From: DASUAL01 sp035763805
Lineage (GTDB): Bacteria > Gemmatimonadota > Gemmatimonadetes > Gemmatimonadales > GWC2-71-9
Direction: 5' to 3'
DNA: 18,192 nucleotides
NCBI GenBank assembly: GCA_035763805.1
Contig: DASUAL010000033.1
Location: forward strand, 1 to 18,192
Shown here: piece by piece, positions 1-7,707 of the stretch
Numbering within the stretch: the first letter of the stretch is position 1
Layout: every line of letters starts with the position of its first letter
The notes under the pieces: generated by a model
Databases searched by the model: none
What the model saw: the letters and a program-made list of their open reading frames with translations, nothing else
Told to the model about the DNA's origin: nothing
Translations under genes and position numbers: made by a program

Positions 1-1631
1 CGGCCGCCCCGCGCCTTCACCTCCTCGATGTTGCTGACGACCTTCTGGTACACGGCGTCCTTCGGCGCGATGAACACGACCGGCATCAGGTCGTCGATCA
101 GGGCGATGGGACCGTGCTTCATCTCGGCCGCGGGGTAGCCCTCGGCGTGGATATAGGAGATCTCTTTCAGCTTGAGCGCGCCCTCGAGCGCCACGGGGAA
201 GTTGTAGCCCCGGCCGAGATACAGCACGTTGCTCGCGCGCATCATCCGCTCGGCGATGCGCTCGACTTCCGGCGCTTTCGCGAGCACGCGCTCGACCAGT
301 TCGGGAAGCTTGGCCAGCGCCCGAACGACTTCCCGCCCCTGCAAGATCGAGAGCGCCCGCAGCCGTCCCATCTTGAGCGTGAGCACCGCGAGCGCGGCGA
401 TCTGGCTCGTGAAGGCCTTGGTGGAGGCCACGCCGATCTCGGGCCCCGCGTGGACATAGATGCCGCCGTCCACCTCGCGCGCGATCGTCGAACCCACCAC
501 GTTGACGAGCCCCAGCGTGCGCGCGCCCCGTCGCTTCGCCTCGCGCAAAGCGGCGAGGGTGTCCGCCGTCTCGCCCGACTGCGAGATGCCGACCACCAAG
601 GTCCGCTCGTCCACGATGGGGTTGCGATAGCGGAACTCGGAGGCGTATTCCACTTCGGACGGGATGCGCGCGAGCTCCTCCATCATGTACTCGCCGATCA
701 GCGCCGCATGCCACGACGTGCCGCACGCGGTGAACACGATGCGGTTCACCTGGAGCAGCTGGTCGTCCGTGAGATTCAGGCCCCCGAGCCGCGCCGTACC
801 GTCCTCCTCGAGCAGGCGGCCGCGCAGCGCGTTCCGCAGGCTCTCCGGCTGCTCCATGATCTCCTTCAGCATGAAGTGGGCGAAGCCACCCCGCTCGATG
901 GTCGCGAGGTCCCAGTCGACCCGGGTCACGGCCTTCTCCTTCTCCACGGCGTCGAGATCGAGGATCCGGTAATCGGCCGGCCGCACCACGGCGATCTCGC
1001 CGTCGTCGAGATAGACCACGGAGCGGGTGTGCGCGAGCACGGCGGAGGCGTCGGAGGCGACGAAGTTCTCCCCCGACCCGATCGCGACCAGCAGCGGCGA
1101 GCCGTGACGCGCGGCCACGATCGTCTCAGGCTCCCTGGTCGAGATCACCGCGATCCCGTACGTGCCCTCGACCTGCTGGAGCGCCCCCGCCACGGCCTGC
1201 ACCAGCGTGCCCCCCTTGGCGAGCAGCTCTTCGATCAGGTGGGCGAGCACCTCCGTGTCGGTCTCCGAGCGGAATACGTGGCCGCGCTTCCCCAGGGCGG
1301 TGCGCAGCGCGCCCGCGTTCTCGATGATCCCGTTGTGCGCGAGCGCGAGCGTCCCGCCGCAGTCGGTGTGCGGATGCGCATTCACGGTGTTGGGCGCGCC
1401 GTGCGTGGCCCAGCGCGTGTGGGCGATCCCCGAGCGGCCCACGGGCCGGGCCGCGCCGAGCTCCTTCTCCAGTACGCTGATCTTGCCGGCGGCCTTGTGC
1501 AGCTCGATTCGGCCGTCCTCGATCACGGCGATGCCTGCCGAATCGTAGCCACGGTACTCGAGGCGCTTCAGCCCTTCGAGCAGCAGCGCCGCGGCCTGCC
1601 GGGGCCCTGTGTACCCTACGATGCCGCACAT
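1..1631 (-). CDS. glmS: Glutamine--fructose-6-phosphate aminotransferase (isomerizing), 3' end cut off by the window
   Basis: GlmS makes glucosamine-6-phosphate from fructose-6-phosphate and glutamine, the first committed step to UDP-GlcNAc for peptidoglycan. The reading frame is open from the ATG at 1631 to the window edge, giving 543 residues of a family usually near 610, so about 65 C-terminal residues lie outside. The protein starts MCGIVGY; Cys2 becomes the N-terminal nucleophile of the glutaminase domain. HTRWATHG follows (about 1390-1420). The isomerase half has two SIS domains, with ACGTSWHA, GVASTKAF (about 411-440) and, near the edge, KHGPIALID and SNIEEVKARGG. A ribosome binding site (GGAAGG) lies five bases before the ATG. 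The first 16 bases overlap the end of glmM, so the pair is probably translationally coupled. I saw no frameshift in the parts I translated. Confidence 0.96.
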   Translation of the reverse strand, partial: MCGIVGYTGPRQAAALLLEGLKRLEYRGYDSAGIAVIEDGRIELHKAAGKISVLEKELGAARPVGRSGIAHTRWATHGAPNTVNAHPHTDCGGTLALAHNGIIENAGALRTALGKRGHVFRSETDTEVLAHLIEELLAKGGTLVQAVAGALQQVEGTYGIAVISTREPETIVAARHGSPLLVAIGSGENFVASDASAVLAHTRSVVYLDDGEIAVVRPADYRILDLDAVEKEKAVTRVDWDLATIERGGFAHFMLKEIMEQPESLRNALRGRLLEEDGTARLGGLNLTDDQLLQVNRIVFTACGTSWHAALIGEYMMEELARIPSEVEYASEFRYRNPIVDERTLVVGISQSGETADTLAALREAKRRGARTLGLVNVVGSTIAREVDGGIYVHAGPEIGVASTKAFTSQIAALAVLTLKMGRLRALSILQGREVVRALAKLPELVERVLAKAPEVERIAERMMRASNVLYLGRGYNFPVALEGALKLKEISYIHAEGYPAAEMKHGPIALIDDLMPVVFIAPKDAVYQKVVSNIEEVKARGG

Positions 1632-2977
1632 AGTCGCCTTCCTTCGTCCACGAGCTGCTGCGCGAGCGCCGCCGTCGGGGCTTCGGCGATCAGCCGGATG
1701 ATCGGCTCGGTGTTCGAGGGCCGCACGTGCAACCAGCGGTCCCGCCAGGCGAGCCGGAGGCCGTCCTGTGTGTCCACCTGCGCGTCGGAGAACCGACGTT
1801 CGAGCGCCGCGTACACGTCCCCGAGCGCGGGTCCCCCATCCCGGGGCGCCTTCGCCTTCACGATCGCATACCGCGGCGCGGCGGTGACCAGCTCGCTCAC
1901 CGTGCTGCCGCTGCGCGCCAGCAGCGCGAGCACCAGCGCCGCCGCCACCGGCGCGTCGCGCCCGACGTGCAGCGCGGGATACATCACTCCGCCGTTCCCT
2001 TCTCCCCCGATGACGGCCGCAAGCCGCAAGATGGCGCGGGCGACGTGGACCTCGCCCACGGGCGTCCGGACCACCTCCGCGCCGTATCCGCGAGCCGCGT
2101 CCGCGACCACGAGACTGGTCGAAAGGTTACAGACGACGGCGGTTGGCCGGTCAGCCCGACCGCCCAAGACTGCACGGACGGCAAACGCGAGCGTATAGTC
2201 CTCCCCGATCGGCGTTCCGGTCTCATCCACGATCGCCAGCCGGTCGACGTCGGGGTCCACCGCGATCCCGATCTCGGCCCCGGTGCGCCGCACCAGGGAC
2301 GAGAGCTCGCCGAGGTTCTCGGGCACGGGCTCGGGGGGCCGAGGAAACCGCCCGTCGGGCTCCAGGTTGATCCCCGTCACGCTGCAACCGAGCCGCTCGA
2401 GCAGCGCCACCATGATCGGGCCGCCCGCGCCGCGCACCGCGTCGAGGGCCACCCGGAACCGCCGCTTCTGAATCCGCTCCGCGCCGACGGCCGGGAGCTT
2501 GAGGACCGCATCGAGATGCCGCTCGATCGCACGGTCGTCGGTCGTGACGTCCCCCGCCCGCCCCCGCCGTTCACCGTCCTCCCCCGCCAGCTGCTGCACC
2601 CGCGCTCCGTCTGCGCCGTCAAGAAAGATGCCGTCCGGCCCGATGAATTTTAGCGCATTCCACTCAATGGGGTTGTGACTGGCGGTGATGGCGATGCCCC
2701 CGCCGGCCCGGTGATGCTCGACCGCAAGCTGAATCGTGGGGGTCGGAGCCAAGCCGATGTCCACCACGTCGCAACCGACGGCGGTGAGCCCCTCTTGCGC
2801 GGCCTGCGCAAACACCGGTCCGGAGCTCCGCGAGTCGCGCCCCAGGACGACGACCGCCTTTCGTTGCCGCACCCACCGGCCGAACGCCCTAGCCCAGCGC
2901 GTGACGATCGCCGGGGTGAGGTCCTTGTCGACGATGCCGCGCACGCCCGAGACGCCGACCATCAAGGTGCCGGTCAT
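1616..2977 (-). CDS. glmM: Phosphoglucosamine mutase / phosphohexomutase family protein
   Basis: This alpha-D-phosphohexomutase has 453 residues, a normal length. It should convert glucosamine-6-phosphate to glucosamine-1-phosphate, directly after GlmS. Visible motifs are TASHNP at 98-103 with phosphoserine Ser100, the metal loop DPDVDR at 241-246, the sugar-binding loop GEGNGG at 325-330 and the phosphate loop RPSNTEP at 419-425. Bacterial GlmM normally carries GEQSGH and RPSGTEP. The forms seen here are closer to archaeal-type GlmM and to phosphomanno/phosphoglucomutases, so sugar specificity rests mainly on the overlap with glmS. I chose the ATG at 2977 because homology begins right after it (TLMVGVSGVRGIV) and a promoter sits just upstream. 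The frame stays open further upstream, but that would run into the response-regulator gene. Confidence 0.88.
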   Translation of the reverse strand: MTGTLMVGVSGVRGIVDKDLTPAIVTRWARAFGRWVRQRKAVVVLGRDSRSSGPVFAQAAQEGLTAVGCDVVDIGLAPTPTIQLAVEHHRAGGGIAITASHNPIEWNALKFIGPDGIFLDGADGARVQQLAGEDGERRGRAGDVTTDDRAIERHLDAVLKLPAVGAERIQKRRFRVALDAVRGAGGPIMVALLERLGCSVTGINLEPDGRFPRPPEPVPENLGELSSLVRRTGAEIGIAVDPDVDRLAIVDETGTPIGEDYTLAFAVRAVLGGRADRPTAVVCNLSTSLVVADAARGYGAEVVRTPVGEVHVARAILRLAAVIGGEGNGGVMYPALHVGRDAPVAAALVLALLARSGSTVSELVTAAPRYAIVKAKAPRDGGPALGDVYAALERRFSDAQVDTQDGLRLAWRDRWLHVRPSNTEPIIRLIAEAPTAALAQQLVDEGRRLCAAS

Positions 2978-2983
2978 GGGCGC

Positions 2984-3012
2984 AACGTAGGAAGTCGGGG
3001 CGGGCGCGTCAA
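2984..3012 (-). promoter_or_regulatory. Sigma-70-type promoter for glmM-glmS, predicted leaderless
   Basis: Read on the minus strand, TTGACG (3012-3007), a 17-base spacer and TACGTT (2989-2984) form a good -35/-10 pair. Only six bases (GCGCCC) separate the -10 hexamer from the glmM ATG, so transcription would start at or very near the A of the start codon. I see no Shine-Dalgarno sequence. This suggests glmM-glmS has its own promoter and does not depend on the response-regulator gene upstream. The -35 hexamer lies inside an inverted repeat (3004-3022). Confidence 0.62.
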
Positions 3013-3022
3013 TTGGACGCGC
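3004..3022 (-). terminator. Hairpin after the response-regulator gene (terminator or operator)
   Basis: GCGCGTC and GACGCGC form a perfect 7-bp stem around a five-base AATTG loop, two bases past the response-regulator stop codon. It looks like a terminator stem but has no T-run after it. It also covers the -35 hexamer of the glmM promoter, so an operator role is equally possible. Confidence 0.4.
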
Positions 3023-3023
3023 G

Positions 3024-4109
3024 TCAGGCGCGTCGGACTCCTGCCGCAGGCGTCGGGAGGTGCAGCGGTCGGAGCTCCGGGGCGGTGACAGGCAGCGCCC
3101 GCACGTCCGGGAAGGCGGCGAAGAACGCGTCCACGACGCGCGACTCGAACTGCACGTCTCTCCCGTCATTGAGCTCCTGGACGGCGTGCTGGACCGAGAG
3201 GGCGGGCCGGTACGGCCGCAGGCTGGTCATGGCGTCGAATGAGTCGGCGACCGTCACGATCCGCACCTCGAGCGGGATCGCGTCCACGCGGAGGCCGTCG
3301 GGGAAGCCCTTGCCGTCGAGCCGTTCGTGATGGGAGCGGACGATGGCGAGGGCGGCCGAGGCCTCGCGCATCAGCGGCTCGAGGATCCGGGCGCCGATCA
3401 CCGGATGCTCCATGATGTGGCGGTACTCGGCCTCGGTGAGCTTCCCGGGCTTGTGCAGCACCGACTCGCTCACGCCGATCTTCCCGATGTCGTGCAGCTC
3501 CGCGCCCAGGGCGATGTTGTCGATCATGCTCTGGTCGAGGTCCATCTGCCGCGCGACGGCCAGGGCGTAGCTCGCCACGCGGACGGAGTGACCGCGGAGG
3601 TAGGTGTCCTTCTCCTCGAGGAAGTGCACGAGCGCCTGGAGCCGCTCCAGCGACAGCTCCTCGATGCGGCGCGCCTGCTCCTGCACCCGCTGCTCGAGCA
3701 GCTCGTGGTAGCTGCGATTCTCGAGGATGAGACGGCGCTTGTCGAGCGCCTGCATCACGCGCGCCCGGACCTCGTCCAGGTGGAATGGCTTCGCCACGTA
3801 ATCGAGCGCGCCCAGCTGAAGGCAGGCCACCGCACTCTCCACCTCGGCCACGGCGGTCACGACGATCACGGCCGTGTCGGGCCAGCGTGCCACGATTTCG
3901 CGCAACAGGGTGGCTCCGTCCATCTGGGGCATGCGGAGGTCGGAGATCACGAGCGGCACCGGATCCGTGCGCAGCATCTCTAGCGCCTCGGTGCCGGAGC
4001 CGGCCTCGGAGCACGTGAAGCCCTCCCCCTCGAGCAGGCGCACCAGCACGCGGCGCAGTCGCGGCTCGTCGTCCACGACCAGGCATTTCACGCCGTTGGC
4101 TTGCGGCAT
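3024..4109 (-). CDS. Response regulator with HD-GYP (HD-GFP variant) output domain
   Basis: This is a 361-residue two-domain signalling protein. Residues 8-120 are a CheY-like receiver with the acidic pair D13/D14, phospho-acceptor D57 (ISDLRMP), T85 and K107 (AKPF). A helical, probably coiled-coil linker (about 118-160) leads to an HD-GYP domain at about 165-330. That domain has H174, H206/D207 (ELHDIGKIG), H260/H261 and the signature HHERLDGKGFPDG. HD-GYP domains are metal-dependent phosphodiesterases that degrade cyclic di-GMP, or in some cases cGAMP. The tyrosine of the GYP motif is Phe269 here, while the visible metal-binding residues are kept, so activity is likely but not certain. No sensor kinase is next to it. 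The gene is divergent from the PLP-enzyme gene at 4167. The 32-residue tail after the domain has no recognisable motif. Confidence 0.92.
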   Translation of the reverse strand: MPQANGVKCLVVDDEPRLRRVLVRLLEGEGFTCSEAGSGTEALEMLRTDPVPLVISDLRMPQMDGATLLREIVARWPDTAVIVVTAVAEVESAVACLQLGALDYVAKPFHLDEVRARVMQALDKRRLILENRSYHELLEQRVQEQARRIEELSLERLQALVHFLEEKDTYLRGHSVRVASYALAVARQMDLDQSMIDNIALGAELHDIGKIGVSESVLHKPGKLTEAEYRHIMEHPVIGARILEPLMREASAALAIVRSHHERLDGKGFPDGLRVDAIPLEVRIVTVADSFDAMTSLRPYRPALSVQHAVQELNDGRDVQFESRVVDAFFAAFPDVRALPVTAPELRPLHLPTPAAGVRRA

Positions 4110-4166
4110 CGCTGCCTAACGTAAGGGTCGCTTGCTCGGCGCGAAAGGCACCCTTACGTTCCCGCC
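4110..4166. promoter_or_regulatory. Divergent promoter region with a perfect 11-bp inverted repeat
   Basis: AACGTAAGGGT (4118-4128) and ACCCTTACGTT (4150-4160) are exact reverse complements separated by 21 bases. Each arm contains a TACGTT hexamer facing its own gene. On the plus strand TTGCTC (4132-4137), 17 bases and TACGTT (4155-4160) lead, after six bases, into the ATG at 4167. On the minus strand TACGTT (4123-4118) is eight bases from the ATG at 4109, with only a poor -35 (TTTCGC). No clear ribosome binding site precedes either start, so both mRNAs may be leaderless. The symmetry could be two back-to-back promoters or a dimeric repressor site. Confidence 0.6.
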
Positions 4167-5339
4167 ATGACTAAGGTCTCGGGGGAGGACCTGAGCCGGC
4201 GCTTCGGCACGCGCACGGTTCACGCGGGCAAGATCCCTGATCCGCTCGCGGGCGCCGTCATGACGCCGATCTATCAGACCTCTACCTACGTCCAAGAGGC
4301 GCTGGGCCGGCACAAGGGCTACGAGTACGCCCGCACGCAGAACCCCACGCGCGAGGCGCTGGAGCGCAACATCGCGGCGCTCGAGGGAGGTCAGCACGGC
4401 CTCGCGTTCGCGTCGGGGCTCGCCGCGCTGGACGCCACCCTGAAGCTCCTCTCCGCCGGGGATCACGTGGTGAGCGGCGAAAACGTGTATGGCGGCTCCC
4501 ACCGCCAGATGACGCACATTTGGGCGCGGCTCGGCCTCGCCTTCACGTTCGTGGACGCCGCGGAGGCCGACAACATCGCCGCCGCCGTCACGCCCGCCAC
4601 GAGGATGATCTACGCCGAGACGCCGACCAACCCGATGATGCGGCTGTGCGACCTCGAGGCCACCGGTGAGATCGCGCGCCGCGCGCACGCCCTGTTCGTC
4701 GTCGACAACACGTTCGCGACCCCCTACTTCCAGCGCCCGCTCGAGTTCGGTGCGGACATCGTGCTGCACTCGACCACAAAATACCTGAACGGCCACAGCG
4801 ACATGGTGGGCGGGATGGTCGTCATGAACTCGGACGAGCTCGCCGAGCGGCTCGGGTTCATCCAGAACGCCTCGGGCGCCGTCCCGGGGCCGTTCGACTG
4901 CTGGCTGGCGCTGCGCGGCACCAAGACGCTGGCGCTGCGCATGCACCAGCACGACGCGAACGGCCGCCGCATCGCCGAGTGGCTCACCACGCACCCCAGG
5001 GTCGTGCGGGTGTACTATCCAGGGCTGCCGTCGCACCCGCAACACGACCTCGCGTGCCGTCAGATGAAGGGCTTCGGCGGCATGATCTCGCTCGAGCTGG
5101 GCAGCGCGGACCGCGCGCGGCGGTTCGTCGAGGCCACGAAGATCTTCGCGCTCGCGGAGTCCCTGGGGGGCGTGGAGAGCCTGGTCGGCCATCCGGCCAC
5201 CATGACCCACGCGAGCGTGCCGCCGGAGATGAGGCGCGCGATGGGGCTCACCGACAGCCTGGTGCGGCTGTCCGTCGGCATCGAGGACGTGGACGACCTG
5301 ATCGCGGACCTCGATCAGGCACTCGCGGCAGCGGGATGA
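4167..5339 (+). CDS. Cystathionine gamma-synthase / gamma-lyase family PLP enzyme
   Basis: A 390-residue Cys/Met-metabolism PLP-dependent enzyme (fold type I, gamma family). The PLP lysine is K205 in HSTTKYLNGHSD. D180 (VVDNTFATP) holds the pyridine nitrogen, Y54/R56 (YEYARTQNPT) bind the cofactor phosphate from the neighbouring subunit, and Y108 is the ring-stacking position. The C-terminal MTHASVPPE and LVRLSVGIEDVDDLI are typical of the cystathionine gamma-synthase/gamma-lyase branch. The reaction would be transsulfuration: either cystathionine from an O-acylhomoserine and cysteine, or its cleavage. Sequence alone does not separate metB-like from mccB/cth-like enzymes, and no other Met/Cys gene is nearby, so I give no symbol. 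The start follows a TACGTT box by six bases with no ribosome binding site. It is followed by its own 62-bp intergenic space. Confidence 0.93.
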   Translation: MTKVSGEDLSRRFGTRTVHAGKIPDPLAGAVMTPIYQTSTYVQEALGRHKGYEYARTQNPTREALERNIAALEGGQHGLAFASGLAALDATLKLLSAGDHVVSGENVYGGSHRQMTHIWARLGLAFTFVDAAEADNIAAAVTPATRMIYAETPTNPMMRLCDLEATGEIARRAHALFVVDNTFATPYFQRPLEFGADIVLHSTTKYLNGHSDMVGGMVVMNSDELAERLGFIQNASGAVPGPFDCWLALRGTKTLALRMHQHDANGRRIAEWLTTHPRVVRVYYPGLPSHPQHDLACRQMKGFGGMISLELGSADRARRFVEATKIFALAESLGGVESLVGHPATMTHASVPPEMRRAMGLTDSLVRLSVGIEDVDDLIADLDQALAAAG

Positions 5340-5377
5340 GTCCGAAACACGCAGCGCCGCCCGGCGTAGTGAGGGCC

Positions 5378-5398
5378 TACTTTCATTAGCAGGAGAGG
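5378..5398 (+). promoter_or_regulatory. -10-like box and ribosome binding site before the M48 protease gene
   Basis: TACTTT (5378-5383), preceded by CC as at the other boxes in this window, sits 18 bases before the ATG at 5402. The strong Shine-Dalgarno sequence AGGAGAGG (5391-5398) lies between them. I see no convincing -35. Unlike the leaderless-looking starts, this mRNA would carry a short leader. Confidence 0.45.
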
Positions 5399-5401
5399 TT
5401 T

Positions 5402-6400
5402 ATGAGCGAGCCGACTGGCCTACCCGCCGCGCGCCCCCGCAAGATCCTCACTCAGATCGCCCCGGTGGCGTGGGAGCACCCCGCCGACCGCGCGGCGCTG
5501 CAGTCGCTGCGCTCCGTGCCCGGGTTCGACGAACTGGTGAAGAAGATCTACGGGTTCATCGGCGAGCGGGGGGTCCGGCTGTTGTTCCAGGCGGACGCGG
5601 TGCGGGTCGGCCCGACCCAATTTCCCCGCCTGAACCAGCTGTACACCGACGTGCTGACCACCCTGGACTGGTCCGAGCGGCCCGAGCTGTTCGTGTCGCA
5701 GACGCCGTTCGTCAACGCCGGCGCGTTCGGGATGGACAAGCCGTTCATCGTGATCAACTCGGGCGCGCTGCATCTGCTCAACGACGACGAGATGCGGTCC
5801 CTGCTGGCCCACGAGCTGGGGCACGTGATGAGCGGCCACGCGCTGTACCGGACCATCCTCATCCTGATTCTGAACGTCAGCTTCGCATCGCTGCCGTTCA
5901 TCGCCGGGATCGCGCTGCTCCCGATCCGGATCGCGCTGCTCGAGTGGTACCGCAAAAGCGAGCTGTCCTCGGACCGCGCTGGCCTGCTCGGGAGCCAGGA
6001 CGCGACCGCCTCGCTCCGGATGTTTCTCAAGATGGCGGGCGGCGGCGACACGGCGGAGATGGACCTGAACGCGTTCCTGGTCCAGGCGAAGGAGTACGAA
6101 GAAGCGGGCGGCGCGCTGGACCGCATCTTCCAGATCCTCAACACGCTCGACCGGACGCATCCCTTCAACACGCTGCGCGCCGCCGAGCTGCAGCGCTGGA
6201 TCGAGGCCGGGCACTACGACCGCATCCTCCGCGGCGAGTACCCCAAGCGCGGCCCCGAGGCCGAGCAGCGGCCCCTCGACAAGGATATCGACGAGGCGCG
6301 GGACTACTACATGAAGGAAGCGAAGGCCGTTGTGAACGACGTGGTGGACTCCGCCAAGCGGGCCGCTCAGGCCTTCTCGGACGCTTTCAAGAAGAAGTGA
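5402..6400 (+). CDS. M48-family (HtpX/Oma1-like) membrane metalloprotease
   Basis: A 332-residue zinc endopeptidase. The zinc motif HELGH is at 137-141. The third ligand should be E187 in SELSSDRAG, the usual ExxxD form of M48. Residues about 150-180 are strongly hydrophobic and probably form one or two membrane segments between the metal-ligand helices, as in HtpX. The N-terminal 120 residues precede the protease core, with no signal peptide. The C-terminal 60 residues are charged and helical, ending in a lysine-rich tail. M48 proteases usually act in membrane protein quality control; the substrate here is unknown. A strong ribosome binding site fixes the start. The stop overlaps the purD GTG by three bases (GTGA), so it heads an operon with purD and mutM. 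Confidence 0.9.
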   Translation: MSEPTGLPAARPRKILTQIAPVAWEHPADRAALQSLRSVPGFDELVKKIYGFIGERGVRLLFQADAVRVGPTQFPRLNQLYTDVLTTLDWSERPELFVSQTPFVNAGAFGMDKPFIVINSGALHLLNDDEMRSLLAHELGHVMSGHALYRTILILILNVSFASLPFIAGIALLPIRIALLEWYRKSELSSDRAGLLGSQDATASLRMFLKMAGGGDTAEMDLNAFLVQAKEYEEAGGALDRIFQILNTLDRTHPFNTLRAAELQRWIEAGHYDRILRGEYPKRGPEAEQRPLDKDIDEARDYYMKEAKAVVNDVVDSAKRAAQAFSDAFKKK

Positions 6401-7707
6401 GAGTCCTGGTCGTCGGCGGGGGCGGCCGCGAGCACGCGCTCTGCTGGGCGCTGAAGCGCGACACCCCCGAGGCGACCCTCTTCGCCGCCCCCGGCAACCC
6501 GGGTACCGAACAGCTCGGCACCAACCTGAACGTCCCGGCCGTGGAGGTTGAGCAGGTGGTCGAGGTGGTGGAGGCACACCACATCGACCTCACGATCGTC
6601 GGGCCGGAAGCGCCCCTCGCGCTCGGGCTGGCCGACCGCCTGAGGGAACGCGGCCTCCCCGTCTTCGGCCCGAGCCGGGCAGCCGCCCGCATCGAATCCT
6701 CCAAGGCCTTCGCGAAGGAGGTCATGCAGCGGGCTGGCGTGCCCACGGCCGCGTGCCGCACCTTCACGGCGCTCGACCCAGCGCTCGCCTATATCCGCGG
6801 CCACGCCGAGCCGCTGGTCGTGAAGGCGTCGGGGCTCGCCGGAGGCAAGGGGGCCATGGTGTGCGCCACCCGCGAGGACGCCGCCCGCGCCGCCCGCGCC
6901 ATGCTGGCCGAGGGCGCGCTCGGGGATGCGGGTCGGGAGATCGTCGTGGAGGAGTTCCTCGAGGGGGAGGAGCTGTCGGTGCTCGCGCTGACCGACGGCG
7001 AGCGTTTCCTCATCCTCCCGGCCGCCCAGGACTACAAGCGGCTCGGTGAGGGCGACACGGGACCGAACACCGGGGGGATGGGCGCTTATTCCCCCGTGAG
7101 TCTCGCGACGCCGGAGCTGCTGGAGCGCGTGCGACGCCAGATCCTCGAGCCCACGCTCCGGGAACTGGCGGTGCGGGGTGCGCGGTATGCCGGGGTGTTG
7201 TACGCCGGCCTCATGATCGCCGCGGATGGCACGCCTTTCGTGCTCGAGTTCAACTGCCGCTTCGGCGATCCCGAGGCCCAGGCGCTGCTGCCCCTGCTGC
7301 CCGGCGTCACGCGCCACGTCGCGGCGATCGCAACGGGCGACTGGGGGGGGCGGGGGGGGCGACCGCCGGAGGCGACCCCCGCACCGGCGCGCGCGGCCGT
7401 GGCGACGGTGCTCGCCGCCCCCGGCTACCCCGAGCACCCGGAGCTGGGCGCCGCCATCATTGTGCCCCGGGACCTCGAACCTGGGACGCTCGTCTTCCAT
7501 GCCGGGACGGACCGCGACCCGGACGGGACCCTGCGCGTACACGGCGGGCGCGTGCTCACGGTCACCGCCCTCGGGGACACGCTGGCGGAGGCGGCGAAAC
7601 GGTGCGCCGCCGCGTGCGAGCGGATCGCGTTCGAAGGGAAGACGTACCGCCGGGACATCGGGTGGCGGGAGCTGAGGTCGGGCCGTGCCGGAGCTGCCAG
7701 AGGTTGA
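6397..7707 (+). CDS. purD: Phosphoribosylamine--glycine ligase (GAR synthetase)
   Basis: PurD ligates glycine to 5-phosphoribosylamine with ATP, step two of de novo purine synthesis. The protein has 436 residues, normal length, in the standard order. The N domain has VVGGGGREHA (5-14) and GPEAPLA (69-75). The ATP-grasp domain has KASGLAGGKGA (143-153), GPNTGGMGAYSP (222-233) and EFNCRFGDPEAQ (284-295). A C-terminal domain follows. The GTG at 6397 overlaps the M48 stop, and homology begins at the second residue, so this start is well supported. Two runs of eight G (7343-7350 and 7352-7359) encode GDWGGRGGRPPE between the ATP-grasp core and the C domain; the frame stays intact across them. The last 23 bases overlap mutM. 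Confidence 0.96.
   Translation: MRVLVVGGGGREHALCWALKRDTPEATLFAAPGNPGTEQLGTNLNVPAVEVEQVVEVVEAHHIDLTIVGPEAPLALGLADRLRERGLPVFGPSRAAARIESSKAFAKEVMQRAGVPTAACRTFTALDPALAYIRGHAEPLVVKASGLAGGKGAMVCATREDAARAARAMLAEGALGDAGREIVVEEFLEGEELSVLALTDGERFLILPAAQDYKRLGEGDTGPNTGGMGAYSPVSLATPELLERVRRQILEPTLRELAVRGARYAGVLYAGLMIAADGTPFVLEFNCRFGDPEAQALLPLLPGVTRHVAAIATGDWGGRGGRPPEATPAPARAAVATVLAAPGYPEHPELGAAIIVPRDLEPGTLVFHAGTDRDPDGTLRVHGGRVLTVTALGDTLAEAAKRCAAACERIAFEGKTYRRDIGWRELRSGRAGAARG

Noticed and set aside
114..2198. A 694-codon open frame on the plus strand opposite glmS and glmM
   Set aside because: It lies entirely over the antisense of two well-supported genes. Its translation is Arg/His/Ala/Pro-rich without any domain, as expected for a shadow frame in high-GC DNA.
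2143..2370. Other short open frames on both strands inside glmM, purD, the M16 pair and ubiD
   Set aside because: All lie within strongly supported genes in other frames, show repetitive Arg/Pro/Ala composition, and have no ribosome binding site or domain.
2978..3169. A 64-residue N-terminal extension of glmM
   Set aside because: It would overlap the response-regulator gene and its hairpin. Family homology and a promoter both point to the ATG at 2977.
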